A stretch of DNA of 64,000 bases. Source: Nonomuraea rubra (GTDB lineage Bacteria > Actinomycetota > Actinomycetes > Streptosporangiales > Streptosporangiaceae). A program made the translations under genes and the position numbers. The notes beneath the pieces were generated by a model. The model was not told where the DNA came from. It made no database searches and worked only from the letters and a program-made list of their open reading frames with translations. Numbering within the stretch: the first letter of the stretch is position 1; the number at the start of each line of letters is the position of its first letter. The DNA is taken from assembly GCF_014207985.1 (NCBI RefSeq), contig NZ_JACHMI010000001.1, forward strand, positions 9,097,001 through 9,161,000, in the 5' to 3' direction. Shown one piece after another: positions 1 to 8,528 of the stretch.

Positions 1-452
1 CCTTGAGTGGGAGCGTTCCCAAGTACCTCGCACCCTGAGCCATGAGATCACCGCTCGTCAACGACAGATGTGCGTCCGGCCAGGCCGGACGCACGAACGT
101 GCTGAAAGTTTCAGGTCGCCGCGCCCCGGCTCCCTACGCGAACGATGCGGTGGACGCGGTCGGCCAGCGGCCGCCGATTCAACCTACAAGATCCCTCCGG
201 CCGGGCGTCCCTGCCTGGACATGCCAGGTTCGGCCTGTGGGGTGCCGATATCCCGTTCATGCGTCCGAGCTGCGAGGTCTGGGCGAGCGGCCCGCCAGCT
301 TCGAGCACACACTCAAACCCGCTCAAGCGTTTGCTCAGCAGAATTTGAGCGATTGCTCACAGGCGGTAATCGAAGGATCGTTGGAGGTGCCTGGTCAGCG
401 TGCCGGCACAGTTGTCGGCATCCGCAGAGTGCCCTGGCGCCCGTCTCGAGAC
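1..452. other. Leader region without a recognisable gene
   Basis: No reading frame here resembles a known protein or has a convincing start with ribosome binding site. The only structured element is a pair of dyad-like sites at 320-359, listed separately. The prephenate dehydratase gene ends at 453 pointing into this stretch, so part of it is its 3' flank. Confidence 0.4.
321..359. promoter_or_regulatory. Tandem operator-like dyads, owner unknown
   Basis: TGAGC-GATT-GCTCA at 346-359 is a perfect inverted repeat. A related half-matching copy, CTCAAGCGTTTGCTCA, lies about 10 bp upstream. This layout is typical of TetR-type operators (inference). No gene starts just downstream, so the regulated gene may have been lost or lie outside the window. 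Confidence 0.3.
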
Positions 453-1292
453 TCAGTCGGCGCGAAACGCGTCGGCCGGGTAGACCCCGAGGATCTTCAC
501 GTCCGTGGTGAAGAACGCCAACTCCTCCAGCGCGTTCTTCAGACCGGGGTCCTCAGGGTGCCCGTCGACCTCGGCGAGAAACTGGGTGGCTGCGAAGTGG
601 CCGCCCACCATATAGCTCTCCAGCTTGGTCATGTTGATGCCGTTGGTCGCGAACCCGCCGAGCGCCTTGTAGAGCGCAGCCGGCAGGTTGCGGACGTTGA
701 AGACGAACGAGGTGACCACGGGGCCCTCGCCGCGCGGTGCCTGCACGAAGTCCGGGCTGAGCACCACGAACCGGGTGGTGTTGTGCTCCTCGTCCTCGAC
801 GTCGCGGGCGAGGATGTGCAGGCCATAGATCTCCGCCGCGAGCGGCGGCGCAATCGCCGCCTGAGTCGGGTCGTCCGCCTCGGCCACCTCACGAGCAGCG
901 CCGGCGGTGTCACCGGCGATCACCGGCACCAGGTCGTGCTCACGGATGATCCGGCGGCACTGTCCGAGGGCATGCACGTGGCTGTGCACGGCCTTGATCG
1001 TGTCCAGGGTCGCACCCGGCGACGCCATGAGGTTGAACTGGATCCGCAGGAAGTGCTCGCCAACGATGTGCAGGCCCGAGGTCGGCAGGAAGTGGTGGAT
1101 GTCGGCCACCCGGCCGGCAATCGAGTTGTCGATCGGGATCATCGCCAGCTCGGCCTCGCCGTTCTCCACCACCGCGAACACGTCCTCAAAGGACGCGCAC
1201 GGCACCGCATGCCAGTCGGGGTAGTGGCGCTTGCACACGATGTGGGAGTTCGAGCCAGGCTCGCCCTGGTAGGCGATACGTCGTGCGGTCAC
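453..1292 (-). CDS. pheA: Prephenate dehydratase with C-terminal ACT domain
   Basis: Decarboxylates and dehydrates prephenate to phenylpyruvate in phenylalanine synthesis; cytoplasmic. The N-terminal catalytic domain shows the ligand-binding YQGEPGSNSH start, the IPIDNS stretch and the catalytic TTRF motif near residue 180. An ACT domain for phenylalanine feedback follows (GEGPVVTSFVF onwards). It has LESYM where many homologues have the allosteric ESRP, a variant known in some bacterial lineages. I chose the GTG at 1292, about 279 residues, because homology begins at TARRIAYQG; an in-frame ATG at 1394 would add 34 unconvincing residues. It stands alone in this window, with no other aromatic amino acid gene nearby. 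Complete and apparently intact. Confidence 0.9.
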   Translation of the reverse strand: MTARRIAYQGEPGSNSHIVCKRHYPDWHAVPCASFEDVFAVVENGEAELAMIPIDNSIAGRVADIHHFLPTSGLHIVGEHFLRIQFNLMASPGATLDTIKAVHSHVHALGQCRRIIREHDLVPVIAGDTAGAAREVAEADDPTQAAIAPPLAAEIYGLHILARDVEDEEHNTTRFVVLSPDFVQAPRGEGPVVTSFVFNVRNLPAALYKALGGFATNGINMTKLESYMVGGHFAATQFLAEVDGHPEDPGLKNALEELAFFTTDVKILGVYPADAFRAD

Positions 1293-1591
1293 CCCAGTAG
1301 TTTCCCATGCAGCCGGGCACGGCTGCCCGGCGGCGGCTGGCGGCACTTGGATCGCGGCACGAAGCGACCGGTCCTGGCGGCTACCACGCAACATCGAATA
1401 CGTCTCCGACAGCCACGCCGCGGAGCCCCACGAGGAGGAGAGCGCACCGCGCTACTTCCCTGGTCGTAGAGTGCCTGCCCGCTACAACTGGCGAGGTAGC
1501 CGGGAGAGTCGTCTCCGGGCCGACGACGGAGAGGACTCCGGCGCGGGAGCATTGCCACTGATCGGCCCTCTTCGAAAAGGACAGATCGACG

Positions 1592-2203
1592 ATGCTGTTC
1601 GTTGAGCTACTGGTGCCCAGGGGTGTTTTCGATGAGCAAGAGCGCCGAAACCTCGCCGGGCGGCTGACCGCGCGGCGCCTGTTGTCGGCCGCAAACGGGG
1701 AGACGATGGCTGCCGATCCTGGCGTGATCGACCTGTTCGACTCGCTCAGCCATGTGGTGGTGCGCGAGGAAGAGGTATGGAACGGCGGCGGGCGGCTGCT
1801 CGACCCTTCGCAGGGCCCCTGGTACGTGGTGAACGTGATCGTCGGGATGTGGGGGAAGGAGATGAGCGAGCACCTCATCTCCCGCATCACCGCGGAGCTG
1901 GCGGAGGCGGAAGGAAATCCCGAGCCGCGGGCGGTGGTGCACGTGATCAGCCTTCACGAGGGCGGCTACGGCCTGCACGGGCGGGCCCAGCGCTCCGCCG
2001 ACGTTCTGCAACTGATCGAGCGAGCCAAGACCGGCCCTGCGGCTTCGGTCGCTGACGACATGATCGTCGATCCGGTCTGCGGCGCGACGGTGCCTCTTCA
2101 GGATGCTGTCATCCTGGAGCGCGGCGGGAAGACCTATGGCTTTTGCTGCACCCACTGCCGCGGGCACTTCGTCAAGCAGTTGAGCGATGCGGAGGCGTCC
2201 TGA
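1592..2203 (+). CDS. Tautomerase-like protein fused to a YHS metal-binding domain
   Basis: 203 residues. The first ~145 residues resemble the tautomerase/MIF fold family (MLFVELLVPRGVF opening, later VVHVISLHEGGYGL). However, residue 2 is Leu, not the catalytic Pro of 4-oxalocrotonate tautomerases, so catalysis by that mechanism is doubtful. Residues ~158-198 form a YHS domain: DPVCG, then GKTYGFCCTHCRGHF, with four cysteines of the type that binds heavy metals in CopA-like and mercury proteins. The stop overlaps the ATG of the next, broken methyltransferase gene (TGATG), so they were probably one operon. The YHS domain fits the copper and mercury genes elsewhere in the window; a metal-linked role is inference. 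Confidence 0.6.
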   Translation: MLFVELLVPRGVFDEQERRNLAGRLTARRLLSAANGETMAADPGVIDLFDSLSHVVVREEEVWNGGGRLLDPSQGPWYVVNVIVGMWGKEMSEHLISRITAELAEAEGNPEPRAVVHVISLHEGGYGLHGRAQRSADVLQLIERAKTGPAASVADDMIVDPVCGATVPLQDAVILERGGKTYGFCCTHCRGHFVKQLSDAEAS

Positions 2204-2680
2204 TGACGCTCGTGGCCAATGCCAGGCAGGAGGAGGCGTGGAACGGCGAGGAAGGCAGGCGCTGTGCCGATCACTATCAACGTCTGGATCGCATGGCCGC
2301 GCCCGCCAACGAGCACTTGCTCGCCGCCGCGGGCATCGGCGAGCGTGACCGGGTTCTCGACATCGGCTGCGGTACGGGTGACACCACTCGGATCGCCGCA
2401 CGTCACGCGGCACGCGGGCATGCCGTCGGGATCGACCTGTCGGCTCCGATGCTGGAGATCGCCTGACGTATCTCCGCAGAGGAGGCCATCGGCAACATCA
2501 CCTTCGAGCGCGGCGATGCCCAGGTCCACCCGCTGAAGGACGCGCACTTCGAGGTGGCCATCAGCCGCGCTGGGGTCATGTTCTTCGACGACCCCGTCGC
2601 CGCGTTCGCCAACATCAGACGGTCGCTGCGCCCCAAGGGCGTCTCTCAAGGCCCAGCGGAGGTCCGTCCCGCATCTGATC
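2203..2680 (+). pseudogene. Class I SAM methyltransferase, interrupted by a TGA and 3'-truncated
   Basis: The N-terminal part has the SAM-binding motif I (RVLDIGCGTGDTTR) and ends at an in-frame TGA at 2464-2466. The same frame then continues with clear methyltransferase sequence (ITFERGDAQVHPL, ISRAGVMFFDDP, NIRRSLRPKG), so the stop interrupts one gene. After the RPKG motif the similarity ends and the usual C-terminal ~80 residues are missing. A 43-codon reading frame at 2681-2812 (MSSKELVRAVGSE...) follows in another frame and is not recognised. The gene overlaps the YHS gene by one base, as in an operon. Readthrough of TGA cannot be excluded, but the lost 3' end argues for a pseudogene. 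Confidence 0.7.
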
Positions 2681-2949
2681 ATGTCGTCGAAGGAACTGGT
2701 GCGTGCGGTCGGCTCGGAACATTCTGATCATCCTGAGGTGCGGGCGTACCTGGACGAGCTGCGCGACCTCACCTCCGATCGCGTAAGAGGGCAGTTGGCC
2801 TCCAGCCAGTGATTCCGTTGGCCTACGAGACGAACGTCAGGTCCGACGGCCAAGGTTCTCAGAATGGCCGCGACGATGGGGAAGGGGCCGAGCGCGGGCA
2901 GGTGGTCACCCAGGCCGGTGACGTGCGTGGTCAGCATGACGGGGGTGGG

Positions 2950-3318
2950 ATGCAGAAGAGCGGGCTCACCACCAGCGTCGCCCCGGACCATGGGGTGCTG
3001 CTCGTCCGGGTCGCCGGGGAGCTGGGCTGGCTGACCGTGGCCGAGTGGCGATCATGGGAGGAGACGCATCTGCCGTCCGATGCGCATCTGCCCGGGCTGA
3101 TCGATCTGTCAGCCCTGACCTTCCTCGATTCCTCCGGGATTTCCGCGTTGATCGCGACCTGCCAGCAGCTGCGGCAGCAAGGGGGGACGATGGCCTACCT
3201 ACGGCCTAACGCGCTGGTCACGCGATGGTTGAGGATCACGGGGCTGCAGGCCTACCTCCCGGTATTCGACGCCATGGAGGTGGCGGTGCAAGCCCTCTGT
3301 CCGCCTCGGCACCCCTGA
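2950..3318 (+). CDS. STAS-domain anti-sigma factor antagonist
   Basis: 122 residues from the ATG at 2950, which follows a GGGGGTGGG purine run. It is a single STAS domain: HGVLLVRVAGELGWLTV, then PGLIDLSALTFLDSSGISALI. The DSSG box holds the serine that SpoIIAA/RsbV-type antagonists have phosphorylated by an anti-sigma kinase, so partner switching is expected. No cognate anti-sigma kinase or sigma factor lies next to it, so its partner is encoded elsewhere or it acts as a general stress antagonist. An upstream extension to 2809 is open but low in similarity. Confidence 0.8.
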   Translation: MQKSGLTTSVAPDHGVLLVRVAGELGWLTVAEWRSWEETHLPSDAHLPGLIDLSALTFLDSSGISALIATCQQLRQQGGTMAYLRPNALVTRWLRITGLQAYLPVFDAMEVAVQALCPPRHP

Positions 3319-3519
3319 CGCCCGGCATGGTCAGCCGGCTGGGTTGGACGGGGCCGGCACCGGCTCGCTCACGGCGTGGCGCGCGGTGCTTCGCCTGAGT
3401 GCGTACCAGCCAGCCCCTACTACTCCACATAGTTCGACCATGGCCGAACAGGCTCTTCCCTTCTCCTCTCCAAGGTCGCGCACGCCTAAAAACCCCATCA
3501 ATCCACGTGTTTCTCTCTT

Positions 3520-3536
3520 ATACCCCTTACCCGTAC
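3520..3536. promoter_or_regulatory. Degenerate CsoR-type box upstream of DUF4396 gene
   Basis: ATACC-CCTTACC-CGTAC keeps the left arm and three of five right-arm bases of the ATACC-N7-GGTAT motif seen at csoR (28906). It lies about 30 bp before the start of a His-rich membrane protein, so metal control is plausible but unproven. Confidence 0.35.
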
Positions 3537-3566
3537 AATCTGGACCCCACGACTATGGAGGATCAC

Positions 3567-4121
3567 ATGGATCACAGCGGTCACCACCACCCGAGTCCCG
3601 GCTCGACCTCGCACAGCGAGCACGGGCACGCTCACCACGCGGCCGAACACTCCGGACATGAAACATCTGCCAACCCCACGGCCACGTGGGGCATGGCCGC
3701 GCAGGCGACTCTGCATTGCCTGACCGGCTGTGCCATCGGCGAGGTGCTGGGCATGGTGATCGGCGCCTGGGCCGGCCTGTCCAACGTCGCGACCATCGTG
3801 CTGGCAGTGGCCTTGGCCTTCGTCTTCGGCTATGCGCTCACCATGCGGGGCGTGCTGCGCGCCGGGGTGGACTTCCGCAGTGCGTTGAAGGTCGCGCTGG
3901 CCGCGGACACCATTTCCATCGCGGTGATGGAGATCTTGGACAACGGCGTCATGCTGATCGTGCCGGGCGCCATGGACGCGGGCCTGGCCAGCTGGTTGTT
4001 CTGGGTGGCGCTGGCCGGGGCCCTGCTGGTGGCCTTCGTGCTGACGACGCCGGTGAACAAGTGGCTGATCTCCCGGGGCAAGGGCCATGCGGTGATCCAC
4101 CAGTATCACCAGGGCCACTGA
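3567..4121 (+). CDS. DUF4396 membrane protein with His-rich N-terminus
   Basis: 184 residues. The start at 3567 has GGAGG five bases upstream; an ATG at 3555 overlaps that site. Residues 1-~32 are strikingly His-rich (DHSGHHH, HGHAHHAAEHSGHE), a likely metal-binding tail. About four hydrophobic segments follow, containing the DUF4396 pattern (WGMAAQATLHCLTGCAIGEVLGM; TPVNKWLISRGKGHAVIHQYH). The function of the family is not established; it often sits near heavy-metal genes. A degenerate CsoR-type box precedes it. A role in copper or other metal handling at the membrane is inference. Confidence 0.75.
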   Translation: MDHSGHHHPSPGSTSHSEHGHAHHAAEHSGHETSANPTATWGMAAQATLHCLTGCAIGEVLGMVIGAWAGLSNVATIVLAVALAFVFGYALTMRGVLRAGVDFRSALKVALAADTISIAVMEILDNGVMLIVPGAMDAGLASWLFWVALAGALLVAFVLTTPVNKWLISRGKGHAVIHQYHQGH

Positions 4122-4136
4122 GTACGGCGGCCACCT

Positions 4137-4757
4137 CTACGCCACGGCACTTGCCCGGCTTGCGGCCTTCCTGCGGCGGTTGTCCTGCTGTTTTCGCCAT
4201 CCGTATCGGGCCAGCCCCTGTGGTTTCACCACGGACAGGATCGTGATCAGTAGCAGCACGGCGAGGCCGCCGATGGAGTGCGGCAGCGTGCCGGGCACGG
4301 CGCGAGGATCAGCGCTGGAGGCCGCGTAGTCGGCCAGGGCGGTGACGGTCCTCGTCTCCGCCAGCAGGACGATCGTGGCGACGACCGTGAGCGTGAGTTT
4401 CGTCGGCACCCGGTAGTGACGGAACAACCCCCACGTGGTCCCCACGACTGCAGCAGGCCCGTGGCCAAGGCCGCCCAGGCGAGCGGGACGATGACGTACG
4501 AGGTCGTGATGTCCTTGGCGAGGTGTCCCCCGCGCACGGTTGCGACATCCTGTGGGCAGGTGCCGTCCGGGCCCGTGCTCACCTCCGAGGCCGGTGATCC
4601 GCATGAGGGCGAACAGCAGGAGCAGCACGCCCACCACGATCACGGCCGTCTTCACCCAGCGAGGCATGCGGGGAGGCGATCCGCGGTCGGGGGCGGTGCC
4701 GCCGTCAGGGCCGGGGACCGAGTTCGTCATGTCCTGTCCTTCCGCTCTTGCCGCCAT
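4137..4757 (-). pseudogene. Decayed DUF2269-type membrane protein
   Basis: An N-terminal piece with one membrane span (MPRWVKTAVIVVGVLLLLFALM, then GGEHGPGRH) runs into out-of-frame sequence. DUF2269-like sequence resumes in a second frame (KDITTSYVIVPLAWAALATG, about 4441-4530) and returns to the first frame near 4440 as GTTWGLFRHYRVPTKLTLTVV. The point where QSWG should join GTTWG shows one missing base. The usual N-terminal membrane segment of DUF2269 is also gone, so two neighbouring genes seem to have been merged by deletion. Not expected to make a working protein. Confidence 0.6.
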
Positions 4758-4887
4758 GTCGGGCTCACCACTTCACATCCAGCGGGCGGGGTGGCGCTTC
4801 CCCCTGTGAGGAGAACTTCCGCGTCCCCATGGCGTGGACCAGGTTCATCCGTCAGGGGGATTTGATCCGGACGGCACGAAGGTAGCC

Positions 4888-6109
4888 ATGGCGTTCGTGT
4901 CCTCCCAGATCAGCGCGCGCCGGCTCTTCGCGGCCCAGCCCGTCCGGGGAACGCTGTTCGACGTCACCTTGACGATCACCGTGTTCGGCGGGTCGCTGGT
5001 GCCGCTGGCCCACGGGCTTGGTCTCCTTCCCCACGGCGGCATGAACCCGGCGCGCGCCGGGGCAGGTGACCTCGATGCTCGCCCTGGTACTGGTGGGCTT
5101 GTCGGCCGTGCCGTTGGTGCTCTGGCGGCGCTCACCGTTCGGCGTGTTCGCGGCGGCTGCGGCGGCGAGCGTGGTGCTGTCGGCCCTGGACTATCGCTCG
5201 GTGCTGATGCTCGGCCCTGTCGCCGCGCTCTACGTGTTGACGGCCAGCCGCGAGCGGCAGTCGCCCTGGACCTGGCGGTCCACGGCGTGGTCTGTGGCCT
5301 GGGCGTCGCTCACCTGGGCGCGAGTATGGCCGCCAGTGACGTTCCCGGGATCGCCCTGTCTCTGACGCCGATCACGTGGGCGGTGGCGTGGTTCGCCGGC
5401 GAGCGGACGAGGCTGCGGCGCGAGCAGATCGCCGAGCTTCAGGAGCGGGCCATGCGGGCGGAACGCGAGGCCGAGCAGGAACGGCTGCTGGCCGCCGCGG
5501 AGGAACGTACCCGTATCGCCCGTGACCTGCACGACTCGGCCGGGCATGCGATCAGCGTGATCGCCGTCCGGGCAGGAGCGGCCCGGCTGCGGCACCACCA
5601 GGATCCGGATCGCTCGCTGCGGGCGCTGGAGGCCATCGAGGAGCTGGCACGGCAGACGGCCGGCGAGATCGACCAGATCGTCGGCACGCTGCGCGGGCAC
5701 GGCGAGGCGGCGGATGAGGCGCCGCCCGGGGCTCGCCTCGCTCGACGACCTGGTCTCGCGTCACCGCGCCGCGGGGCTGAAGGTCACGCTGAACGTTTCC
5801 GGGTCTCCGCGAGACCTCGGCGGCCCGGCGGATCAGGCCGCGTATCGGATCCAGCAGGAGGCGCTGACGAACGCGGCCCGCCACGGAGACGGCTGCGCCC
5901 GGGTCGAGCTGGTCTTCGGTGAGGCCGCCGTGGAGATGACCGTCCTCAACGGGGTGCCCGCGGACGCCGTTCGACGCCATGGTGGCGGGCACGGCCTGAT
6001 CGGCATGCGGGAACGCGCGACGCTGATGGGAGGTAGCCTCGACGTCGACCGCGCCGAGAACGCCTTCCGCGTCCGCGCCCGCATCCCCTGCGGAGGCCAC
6101 CGCCCATGA
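4888..6109 (+). pseudogene. Two-component sensor histidine kinase (HisKA_3/NarL type), multiply frameshifted
   Basis: Membrane segments appear first (AAQPVRGTLFDVTLTITVFG, then in another frame SMLALVLVGLSAVPLVLWRR). The dimerisation/phospho-acceptor box follows (ERTRIARDLHDSAGHAISVI, His near base 5530), then in a third stretch the ATPase part (AYRIQQEALTNAARHGDG and GGGHGLIGMRERA). The frame changes at about 5060, 5300 and 5715, so at least three indels split one ~400-residue kinase. Order and spacing match DesK/NarX-like actinobacterial kinases. Its regulator (6106) overlaps the end by ATGA and is also broken, so the whole system looks dead. Confidence 0.8.
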
Positions 6110-6604
6110 CGCGGGTGCTGATCAGCGATGACGACGACCTGATGCGAGCAGGGCTGATCGAACTGCTCACCAACGATCCCACCATCGACATCGTCGGCCA
6201 GGCCGCGACCGGGCGCGAGGCGGTCGAGCAGGCGTGCCGGCGCTTCCGGCTTCCCGCTCAAACGCACCCGTCCCGAGGATCTCATCGCCGCTGTCCACAT
6301 CGTCGCCGCCGGCGACTCGCTGCTGTCGCCGTCGGTGACGCGGCGGGTGATCGACCGCATGGCCCGGCAGCCGGCGCCGGACCTCGCCGACCAGGCTCTG
6401 CCGGCCGGGTTGACCCCGCGCGAGCGAGAGGTCCTCGAGCTGGTTGCCCGTGGCCTGTCGAACCGCGAGATCGCCGCGGCCCTGGTCGTCGAGGAGTCGA
6501 CGATCAGAACCCACGTCAAGAGGCTGTTCATGAAGCTCGGTCTGCGCGATCGCGTCCAGGTGGTGATCTTCGCTTATGAGAACGGCCTGAACCGAGCACA
6601 GTGA
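6106..6604 (+). pseudogene. NarL/LuxR response regulator with deleted receiver core
   Basis: The gene begins like a normal receiver (TRVLISDDDDLMRAGLIELL; the acidic pair is present) up to EAVEQACR near 6237. It then jumps, in a different frame, to the end of the receiver (GFPLKRTRPEDLIAAVHIV). A complete LuxR-type HTH follows (LTPREREVLELVARGLSNREI, TIRTHVKRLFMKLG). About 60-70 residues are missing, including the phosphorylated Asp and the Thr/Lys switch residues, and the frame is shifted. It could not be phosphorylated normally. The deletion plus the decay of the partner kinase marks it as a pseudogene. Confidence 0.8.
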
Positions 6605-7029
6605 CGATGACCGGTTCGTCAGCAGGCCAGGGTGGTGAGCGTGCTGATCAGAGCGCGCTCGGCCCAGGCCCGCCAGGCGGCGTGCGGCCATTTCCGCTCG
6701 CCGGACCTGTCCGAACAGCACGATGGCCGGTACCGCATCGGCCAGGACAGCGGCGAGAAGCACGTCCGCCGGAACGAGCACGCGTGGCGAACGCAACGCG
6801 CCGCGAGACAGGCGGCGACGCCCGGGATGCGGCCTCCTCATGAGGTCGCCCGCCGGATGAGCAGTGCAAGTCACGTACGCGACTCAGCAGGAGCATGCCA
6901 ACGAAAGCAAAGCGGGCGACGCGGCGGGATGCTCCTGCACCGGTTGCGGGGGATCCATGACGGACGTCGGGGTTGGCGGTATCACAGATGGGAACTACGT
7001 GGCCTAGTAGCAATGGTGGGAGGGATGTC
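6605..7029. other. Region without an assignable gene
   Basis: No frame shows a recognisable domain with a start. The minus strand has a hydrophobic stretch (VLLAAVLADAVPAIVLFGQ, around 6700-6770) that may be a remnant of a membrane protein, but I cannot name it. The last 60 bases must hold the promoter of the nuo-like operon; GGGAGGG precedes the nuoA start. Confidence 0.3.
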
Positions 7030-7377
7030 ATGGCACCCTGGATGGCCCTGCTGGGCCTCATCACCCTGTTGCTGGCGGTGGTGCTCACCGTTTACCTGGC
7101 CACCAGGCTCTCCGCCCTTCCAGGCACAACGCAGGTCATGCCGTTCCTGTCGGGCGGACACCCCCGGGAGCACGCACTGTCCCGTTTCCATGTGCGCTGG
7201 TACGCGGTAACGCTGGTCTTCCTGGCCTTCGACATGGAGATGATCTTCATGTTTCCCTGGGCGCTCGTCGTCGCCGAGGTCGGCGCGATGGCTGTCGCGG
7301 AGATGTTCATCTTTCTCGCCCTTCTCCTGGTAGGCGTGGTGTACGCCTGGCGCGAAGGCGCGTTCCGGTGGGCCTGA
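7030..7377 (+). CDS. nuoA: NADH dehydrogenase-like subunit A
   Basis: 115 residues with three hydrophobic segments. It carries the NuoA signature: PFLSGGHPREHALSRFHVRWYAVTLVFLAFDMEMIFMFPWA matches the conserved loop and second membrane helix, though in canonical NuoA the loop contains a Cys after the SG that is replaced here. It is the first gene of a run of eight overlapping genes (nuoA, B/D-like, H, J, K, L, M, N). Start 7030 has GGGAGGG upstream. It would act in the inner membrane at the junction between the ion-pumping arm and the quinone-site subunits. Intact. Confidence 0.85.
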   Translation: MAPWMALLGLITLLLAVVLTVYLATRLSALPGTTQVMPFLSGGHPREHALSRFHVRWYAVTLVFLAFDMEMIFMFPWALVVAEVGAMAVAEMFIFLALLLVGVVYAWREGAFRWA

Positions 7378-8528
7378 CCAGCTGGTTGCTGCGGACCGCT
7401 GCTCTCGACCCGCGCCCTCTCGTGGTGAGCGTCCCCTTCGCCACGAGCACCCGCGTGCGAGCCGAAGCGCAACTGGCCCGCCGGGGCTGGCGGGTCGCCT
7501 ACGCGCCTGCCCACGCGGGCATGCTCGTGGTCTGTGGCACCCCTGGCCGCGAGTTGAGCCAGGCCGTCCGTCGGACGTGGGCGCAGCTCACGAGCCCGCG
7601 CGTGCTCGTCGAGCTGCCACCGGACGCGGACGCCGCACACGTGGCACACGCCTTGGACGACGGTGCCGGCCGGTTGGCCGACGTACGAGGGCAGATGCGC
7701 GACGCACAGGAGAAGCCCGAAGCCGATGACCACGATCACGCGCCCCAGGCCGGCATGGACCGCGGAGGCCAGGGTCATGAGGCAGCCGCCGGTCACGCAC
7801 ACGGGCACCACATGGGCGTTCCGGGTGGCCTGGCGATGGCCGACCGGGGCGACGACCGTGACGGGCTGAAGCTCGACCAGCTCCACGTGCCGCTGGGTCC
7901 GATACTGAACGACTGGCCATGCGGGCTGGTCGTCGAGACGGTGCTCCAGGGTGACGTCGTACAGCAGGCCGAGATCACGACGGTCTCGGGGCTGCCCGAC
8001 GGTCCCCCGCGTCCGTATTGGGACGAACCTTGGCTGGAAGCCGCCCGGGGACGGCCGGTCACGCGAGGCGAGGCCGAGCGGCGTCGCGCCGCCGCACACC
8101 TGGACAGCCTCGGCCGCCTGCTCGACGTCGCGGGCTGGTCACCACAGGCCACCCACGCCAGGCGGCTACGTGACCGCACGCTCGCGGGAGAGCCGGAGTT
8201 CGCCTTGAGGCGCCCGTTCGACCGTTTCGCGCGCCGTGTCCGCGGCTCGCGCACGCTGCGCTGGATGTTGCGGGACGTCCCGTGTGGTGGTGGCGACGTG
8301 TGGGGCCGGGCGAGCGATTGGCTCGCCCGTACGGAGAACGCGCTCGTCTCGCTGGACGACGGTGAGTTCCTCGACAACGACGAGGGCCCGCGCGGCGCGC
8401 TGAGCGCCCGTCCCGTGGCGAGGAAGCTCGCCGAGCTTCCCGGCCTGCTGGCAGGTGCCGAGCTCGCGACGGCCCGGTTGATCGTGGCCGGGATCGACCC
8501 GGACGTCGAGCAGGTGCTCCATGGCTGA
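7368..8528 (+). CDS. Fused NuoB-like/NuoD-like subunit lacking cluster N2 cysteines
   Basis: 386 residues from a GTG that overlaps nuoA by 10 bases. Residues ~14-86 match the NuoB/hydrogenase small-subunit fold (LVVSVPFATSTRVRAEAQLA; HAGMLVVCGTPGRELSQAVRRTW; RVLVELPP) but lack the CC...C...C ligands of iron-sulfur cluster N2. A His/Asp-rich linker follows (~115-150, including HAHGHHMG). The rest resembles the start of NuoD/49-kDa subunit (DQLHVPLGPILNDWPCGLVVETVLQGDVVQQAEI) and then becomes unlike it. It probably docks on the NuoA/H membrane part without the usual redox centre. Whether it binds quinone or another partner is unknown. The reading frame is intact in a conserved operon position, so it is not a pseudogene. 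Confidence 0.65.
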   Translation: MGLTSWLLRTAALDPRPLVVSVPFATSTRVRAEAQLARRGWRVAYAPAHAGMLVVCGTPGRELSQAVRRTWAQLTSPRVLVELPPDADAAHVAHALDDGAGRLADVRGQMRDAQEKPEADDHDHAPQAGMDRGGQGHEAAAGHAHGHHMGVPGGLAMADRGDDRDGLKLDQLHVPLGPILNDWPCGLVVETVLQGDVVQQAEITTVSGLPDGPPRPYWDEPWLEAARGRPVTRGEAERRRAAAHLDSLGRLLDVAGWSPQATHARRLRDRTLAGEPEFALRRPFDRFARRVRGSRTLRWMLRDVPCGGGDVWGRASDWLARTENALVSLDDGEFLDNDEGPRGALSARPVARKLAELPGLLAGAELATARLIVAGIDPDVEQVLHG

